From NCBI GenBank assembly GCA_964462635.1, contig CAYWYJ010000129.1, positions 1 to 10,802 of the forward strand: 10,802 nucleotides of DNA, written 5' to 3'. A model generated the notes under the pieces. It saw only the letters and a list, made by a program, of their open reading frames with translations, was not told the DNA's origin and did not search any database. This DNA comes from JBFMAI01 sp964462635 (GTDB taxonomy: Bacteria > Planctomycetota > Phycisphaerae > UBA1845 > Fen-1342). Positions 7,192 to 10,802 of this stretch are shown one piece after another. The position numbers and the translations under genes are program-made. Positions within the stretch are counted from its first letter, which is position 1, and the number at the start of each line of letters is the position of its first letter.

Positions 7192-9408
7192 TCACCGAGT
7201 TGGCGGGCGGTTGTCCGGGGCGGAAGCGCCTTGGCTCGGTGCCGTGGGCCCCGACGGCCGGCGGACCGGGGTCGGGGCGAAATCGACCCGGCCCTCCGCC
7301 CGGTCCACGCCGACGCTGAAATTGCGGTCGGCCCAGTTCGGTGAGTCCGGCGAATCGAGCCAGCGGGCGTTGTTGCCGAGGTCGCCCCAGTACTTGTCCT
7401 CGCCGTCCACATCCAGAAACAGCCCCAACGACGTGGTGTCCGCGAAGTACGTGGACACGCCGTCGCGGGCCCGGAACGTTTCGGCATTCATGGCGAAGCC
7501 GGGGTGCAGACCGGCCTTCTCGCGCTCCCGCCGGGCCGCGTCGGTCTCGTACGCGTCGCCGCCGCCGAGGTCGAGCAGCATCGAGATGCTGCGGTTGATG
7601 GAGTACGACAGCCCCACGCCTTCAACGTGGTAGCGGTCGTCGCCGGCGGCATCGAGCAGGATGGCGATCGTGAAATCGTGGGCCCAGGCGAGCGAGCAGG
7701 TCGAGTTCTCCTCCGCCAGGTGCAGGTCGTTGCCGGCCTCGTCGATGCAGACGCCGATGCAGAAATGGGCCCCACTGCCCTGCGAGTACACGGCCCCGTG
7801 GTACTCGTCGTTACCGGCGCGGTCGTGCAGGACGCCGATGCCGAACCAGTAGCCGGTGCCCATCGCCCAGTTGCCCGCGGTGTAGACATCGTCGCCGTCG
7901 CCGTCGAGCAGGGCGCCCAGGCCGCCGGCCCAGGAGTGGCCGTCGCTGCCGTCGCCGCGGCGGCCCATGCCGCAGCCCTGGGCGTTGGAAACGGCGACGT
8001 CGAGGTCCGGTGAGTGATATGACGGTCGGCCGGTGACACTGTGCTTGCGCTCGGCGACGTACTTGTCGTTGCCGGTGCGATCGGCCAGCACGCCGACGCC
8101 CGCGACCCCGCCGAGCCCCTGCCCGTCGGCGCCGATGTAGTACTCGTCGTTGCCGGCCACGTCGAACAGCAGCCCGATGCCGAAATAGCCGCAGCCCTGG
8201 CCGCTGTGGTCGAGTTGGTACTGGTCGTCGCCGCCCAGGTCGGCGAGCAGGCCGAAGCCGAACTGGCCGACCCCCTGGGCATAGCGATTGGCCTCGTAGT
8301 GGTCGTTCCCCCCCGCGTCGAGCAGGATGCCGACACCCGCCAGCCCGGCACCGAACGCCGGCCCGCGATGTCCGTTGTAGACGTCGTCGCCGGCCAGGTC
8401 GAGGGCGACGCTGAGCACGCGCGTCGCGTCCGACGCGGCGACGGGGACGTCGTACTCGTCGTCCCCGCCGAGGTCGACGAGCAGGAACAGGTCCGCGTTG
8501 TCCTGCTCGAGGTTGTCGGTCCGAGCACCGCAGACAATGATCCGCCCCCACGGCGTTTCCCACACGAAGGATGCGTCCAGGGCGGCCTCGGGGTGTTCAC
8601 TTGTCCATTGAGTGAGCCGCAGGCGGGCCACGTCCAGGGCCTCGACGGCCTTCTGGGCCGCGTACCACATCGACGCCTCGTCCCAAGTCTTCGCCACGTC
8701 GTCGAACTCCGGGCAGTAATCGACCGCGTCGATCATCTCCTCGCCGATGTTGAAGCGCGTGGCGACGACCTGCCGGTCGCGGGCGTCCACCTTGCGGAAC
8801 GCCAGCTCGGCCCAGCGATGGGCCTCGATCAGCTCCAGCACCAGTTGGCCGAGAATCGGGCTGAGCCCCTCCGGCAGCGCCTTGGCCGCCTCGGTCAGTC
8901 GGTCACGGACGCGCGGGTACGGCAGCTCCATGCCGAACGTGAAGCCGCGCGTGTCGCGCCCGGCGATCTCGTAAATCTTAAGGATGGCCTGTTCGAGCGG
9001 CACCTCCGGCGCCACCGTGTTGGCCGAGTAGCCCCGAAAGCCGCCGAACTTCGGGTCGATGCCGAGCCGCTGCACCGCCTGGAACAGGCTGCCGCCCAGC
9101 GTGCGGGTCCCGCCCGCCGTCGTACCCTTGTTGAGTTCCGCCGGATCCAGCTTCTCCCACGCGGCTTGCGCGAGCGCCCGGGCGTAGGTGATGTTGTCGA
9201 GCGGCTCGGCGAACAAGGCGTCGAACGCCCGCAGCTTGTACGGCACGTCGGGCCAGCGGGGCCACCACATCTTGGGGGTCCAGCCGAGGTCGGTCCGCTT
9301 CAGGCCGACCAGCGACAGCGTCTCGTCCAGCGCGTCGCCGGCCGGCTGCGCCGCGCTCGTGCCAAGCAGTCCGCCTACGGCCAGTACAAGCGAGAATCGG
9401 GCGATCAT
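7192..9408 (-). CDS. Secreted protein with ~26-residue D-x-x-G-N-D-x-Y repeats
   Basis: This 738-residue protein of no family I can name begins with a clear signal peptide (MIARFSLVLAVGGLLGTSAA, cleavage near residue 20), so it acts outside the cytoplasm. Residues ~25-300 form a mainly helical domain, rich in Trp and acidic residues. Residues 312-673 hold twelve copies of D-x-x-G-[DNGE]-D-x-[YH], at 312, 337, 364, 390, 416, 443, 502, 529, 556, 586, 613 and 666. Most are 25-27 residues apart and are preceded by alternating hydrophobics (GIGLLxD) and followed by QGxG. This looks like a beta-solenoid, with the Asp/Asn turns as possible calcium sites; RTX repeats are the nearest analogy but have a nine-residue period. 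The last 28 residues are a Pro-rich tail. GGAGGT eight bases before the ATG supports the start. It lies 23 bases after ahcY, so the two are probably co-transcribed. Confidence 0.85.
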   Translation of the reverse strand: MIARFSLVLAVGGLLGTSAAQPAGDALDETLSLVGLKRTDLGWTPKMWWPRWPDVPYKLRAFDALFAEPLDNITYARALAQAAWEKLDPAELNKGTTAGGTRTLGGSLFQAVQRLGIDPKFGGFRGYSANTVAPEVPLEQAILKIYEIAGRDTRGFTFGMELPYPRVRDRLTEAAKALPEGLSPILGQLVLELIEAHRWAELAFRKVDARDRQVVATRFNIGEEMIDAVDYCPEFDDVAKTWDEASMWYAAQKAVEALDVARLRLTQWTSEHPEAALDASFVWETPWGRIIVCGARTDNLEQDNADLFLLVDLGGDDEYDVPVAASDATRVLSVALDLAGDDVYNGHRGPAFGAGLAGVGILLDAGGNDHYEANRYAQGVGQFGFGLLADLGGDDQYQLDHSGQGCGYFGIGLLFDVAGNDEYYIGADGQGLGGVAGVGVLADRTGNDKYVAERKHSVTGRPSYHSPDLDVAVSNAQGCGMGRRGDGSDGHSWAGGLGALLDGDGDDVYTAGNWAMGTGYWFGIGVLHDRAGNDEYHGAVYSQGSGAHFCIGVCIDEAGNDLHLAEENSTCSLAWAHDFTIAILLDAAGDDRYHVEGVGLSYSINRSISMLLDLGGGDAYETDAARREREKAGLHPGFAMNAETFRARDGVSTYFADTTSLGLFLDVDGEDKYWGDLGNNARWLDSPDSPNWADRNFSVGVDRAEGRVDFAPTPVRRPSGPTAPSQGASAPDNRPPTR
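7390..8475 (-). repeat. Coding region of the twelve-unit repeat array
   Basis: This stretch encodes residues 312-673 of the secreted repeat protein. Eleven intervals separate the twelve D-x-x-G-[DNGE]-D-x-[YH] motifs: 25, 27, 26, 26, 27, 59, 27, 27, 30, 27 and 53 residues. The two long gaps are about twice the unit length, consistent with a degenerate or replaced unit at each. The least canonical copies are DEAGNDLH (556) and DLGGGDAY (613). DNA-level identity between units is moderate, which suggests old duplications. Confidence 0.8.
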
Positions 9409-9416
9409 GTCACTGA

Positions 9417-9422
9417 ACCTCC
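9417..9422 (-). promoter_or_regulatory. Ribosome binding site of the repeat-protein gene
   Basis: GGAGGT on the minus strand, eight bases before the ATG at 9408, lies in the 23-base gap after ahcY. It supports independent translation initiation on a shared message. Confidence 0.65.
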
Positions 9423-9431
9423 GGCGCGGCG

Positions 9432-10700
9432 TCAGGTGCCCTCGCCGGAACTGGACAAGTAGCGCTTTTGCTCCGGCGTCAGCTTGTCAATCCGGATGTT
9501 CATCGCCTGGAGCTTGAGCTTGGCCACCTGCTCCTCGATCGTCTTGGGCACCTCATGGACCGCCACCGACAGACGGCGTCGTTGCCGGATGATCCACTCC
9601 GCCGTCAGGGCCTGCGTGGCGAAGCTCATGTCCATCACGCTGGCCGGGTGGCCGGTGGCGGCGGCGAGGTTGACCAGCCGCCCGTCGGCGAGCAGATAGA
9701 TGCGCTTGTTGCGGTTCAACTGGAACTCGGTCACCAGCGGGCGGACATCGCGCACCACCCGGCGGGACATCCTGGTCAGCGCCGGGATGTCGATCTCCAC
9801 GTCGAAGTGACCGCTGTTGCAGACGATCGCGCCGTCCGGCATCTTGCGGAAGTGCTCGGCCCGCAGCACGTGCTTGTTGCCCGTCAGTGTGATGAACACC
9901 TCGCCGATCGTCGCCGCCTCGGCCATCGGGCGGACATCGAAGCCGTCCATCGCGGCTTCGAGCGCTTTGAGCGGGTTGATCTCCGTCACGGTCACGATCG
10001 CCCCGGCCCCGCGGGCCCGCATCGCCACGCCGCGGCCGCACCAGCCGTACCCGACGACGACGACGTGCTTGCCGGCCAGTAGCACGTCGGTCGCCCGCAC
10101 GACCCCGTCGACGGTGCTCTGCCCCGTGCCGTAGCGGTTGTCAAACAGGTGCTTGGTGTCGGCGTCGTTGACCGCGACCACCGGGAACTTGAGAATGCGC
10201 TCGGCCGCCATCGCCCGCAGCCGGATGACGCCGGTCGTCGTCTCTTCCATGCTGGCCAGGATGTTGCCGGCTTCGCGCTGCCGCTTGGTGTGCAGGGTGT
10301 TCACCAGGTCGGCGCCGTCGTCCATCGTGATCTGCGGCTTGATGTCGATGACCGCGTTCACGTGATCGTAGAAGACCTTCACGCTCTCGGCCCGCCGCGC
10401 GAACACCGCGACGCCGAAGTCCTTGACCAGGCTGGCGGCGACGGGGTCCTGGGTGGACAGGGGGTTCGATGCGCACAGGGCGACCTGGGCCCCGCCGTCC
10501 TTGAGCGTGCGCATGAGGTTGGCCGTCTCGGACGTGACGTGCATGCAGCAGCCCATGCGGACGCCGCGGAGCGGCTTCTGCCGGGCGAAACGCTCGCGGA
10601 TGAGGGCCAGGACCGGCATGTCGCGGTCGGCCCAGAGGATCTTCTTCTTGCCTTGCGGGGCAAGCTGGAGGCTGGTCACGTCGTTCTTGCTCTTGGGCAT
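9432..10700 (-). CDS. ahcY: S-adenosylhomocysteine hydrolase (adenosylhomocysteinase)
   Basis: The 422-residue enzyme splits S-adenosylhomocysteine into adenosine and homocysteine in the cytoplasm, relieving product inhibition of methyltransferases. Visible landmarks are HVTSETANL (54-62), NPLSTQDPVAASL (79-91), EETTTG (152-157) and VNDADTKHLFDN (177-188), in which N178, K183, D187 and N188 correspond to human N181, K186, D190 and N191. Further on are the NAD-binding VVGYGWCGRG (215-224), NSGHFDVEID (295-304) and NLAAATGHPASVMDMSF (344-360). It is the short archaeal/Thermotoga type: it has YGTGQS after FDN, lacks the long insertion, and ends TPEQKRYLSSSGEGT instead of the Lys/Tyr-containing tail of eukaryotic and many bacterial forms. 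Some archaeal relatives act on S-inosylhomocysteine, so the substrate preference is not certain. I chose the ATG at 10700, with GGAG nine bases upstream, over the TTG at 10715. It heads the leftward gene group. Confidence 0.95.
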   Translation of the reverse strand: MPKSKNDVTSLQLAPQGKKKILWADRDMPVLALIRERFARQKPLRGVRMGCCMHVTSETANLMRTLKDGGAQVALCASNPLSTQDPVAASLVKDFGVAVFARRAESVKVFYDHVNAVIDIKPQITMDDGADLVNTLHTKRQREAGNILASMEETTTGVIRLRAMAAERILKFPVVAVNDADTKHLFDNRYGTGQSTVDGVVRATDVLLAGKHVVVVGYGWCGRGVAMRARGAGAIVTVTEINPLKALEAAMDGFDVRPMAEAATIGEVFITLTGNKHVLRAEHFRKMPDGAIVCNSGHFDVEIDIPALTRMSRRVVRDVRPLVTEFQLNRNKRIYLLADGRLVNLAAATGHPASVMDMSFATQALTAEWIIRQRRRLSVAVHEVPKTIEEQVAKLKLQAMNIRIDKLTPEQKRYLSSSGEGT

Positions 10701-10709
10701 GGGTCGTCG

Positions 10710-10713
10710 CTCC
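10710..10713 (-). promoter_or_regulatory. Ribosome binding site of ahcY
   Basis: GGAG (within TTTGGAGC) on the minus strand ends nine bases before the ATG at 10700. It would overlap the alternative TTG start at 10715, favouring 10700. Confidence 0.5.
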
Positions 10714-10753
10714 AAACGGTCGCTCGCCGCCGCCCCGGCCCGGCGAACGCGGT

Positions 10754-10782
10754 AGGTTAGCGGCCCCGCGCCGGTCCAACAA
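10754..10782 (-). promoter_or_regulatory. Weak candidate promoter for ahcY and its operon
   Basis: TTGTTG (10782-10777), a 17-base spacer and TAACCT (10759-10754) give correct spacing but only three of six matches at each box. A short inverted repeat, CCGGT and ACCGG (10771-10786), overlaps the -35. No SAH- or SAM-riboswitch fold was recognised between here and the ATG. The window ends soon after, so the true promoter may lie outside. Confidence 0.25.
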
Positions 10783-10802
10783 CCGGTGGCAGCAAACTTG
10801 GC

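Noticed and set aside
7390..8475. RTX (hemolysin-type) calcium-binding nonapeptide repeats
   Set aside because: The motif recurs every 25-27 residues and reads D-x-x-G-[DN]-D-x-Y, not the nine-residue GGxGxDxUx. A calcium role is possible, but the repeat is not RTX.
8041..9462. A 473-codon open frame on the plus strand opposite the repeat protein
   Set aside because: It mirrors the minus-strand repeat units (periodic VLVVA-type strings) and has no signal, domain or credible start. The minus-strand gene has a signal peptide and ribosome binding site.
10701..10802. SAH or SAM riboswitch upstream of ahcY
   Set aside because: SAH riboswitches often precede ahcY, so the leader was examined. No conserved core or pseudoknot arrangement was recognised, and the region is cut by the window end.

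Overview
The window is GC-rich throughout, apart from an AT-rich patch at its left edge. It carries seven protein genes and no RNA genes, insertion sequences or CRISPR arrays. Gene content fits a Planctomycetota bacterium, probably an environmental or metagenome-derived genome. The pointers are a TIGR03790-type secreted protein, a zinc-finger anti-sigma/ECF sigma operon, a short archaeal/Thermotoga-type S-adenosylhomocysteine hydrolase and a very repetitive secreted protein. The phylum is inferred, not proven.

Layout from left to right. (1) Positions 1-1644, minus strand: a secreted TIGR03790-family protein whose last codons run into an abrupt AT-rich patch. (2) Positions 1645-1873: a divergent control region with candidate sigma-70 promoters facing both ways and an inverted repeat on the leftward one. 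(3) Positions 1874-3593, plus strand: a three-gene signalling operon made of an ECF sigma factor, a membrane anti-sigma factor with a zinc-binding Hx3Cx2C motif, and a small exported protein of unknown family, translationally coupled by TGATG. (4) Positions 3674-4813, plus strand: a lipoprotein of the glucose/sorbosone (PQQ-type) dehydrogenase superfamily. (5) Positions 4814-5058: a gene-free gap between convergent genes, packed with perfect hairpins, including a pair whose loops are complementary. (6) Positions 5059-10700, minus strand: three co-directional genes, transcribed ahcY, then a 738-residue secreted repeat protein, then uvrB. A perfect TATAAT six bases before the uvrB ATG suggests uvrB also has its own leaderless transcript.

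Functionally, the sigma/anti-sigma/exported-protein set looks like an envelope-sensing switch. AhcY recycles S-adenosylhomocysteine and UvrB is the damage-verification helicase of nucleotide excision repair. The repeat protein between them has no obvious link to either. The most novel items are that repeat protein (twelve D-x-x-G-[DNGE]-D-x-[YH] units, mostly 25-27 residues apart), the exported third component of the sigma operon, the complementary-loop hairpin pair, and the leaderless uvrB promoter.
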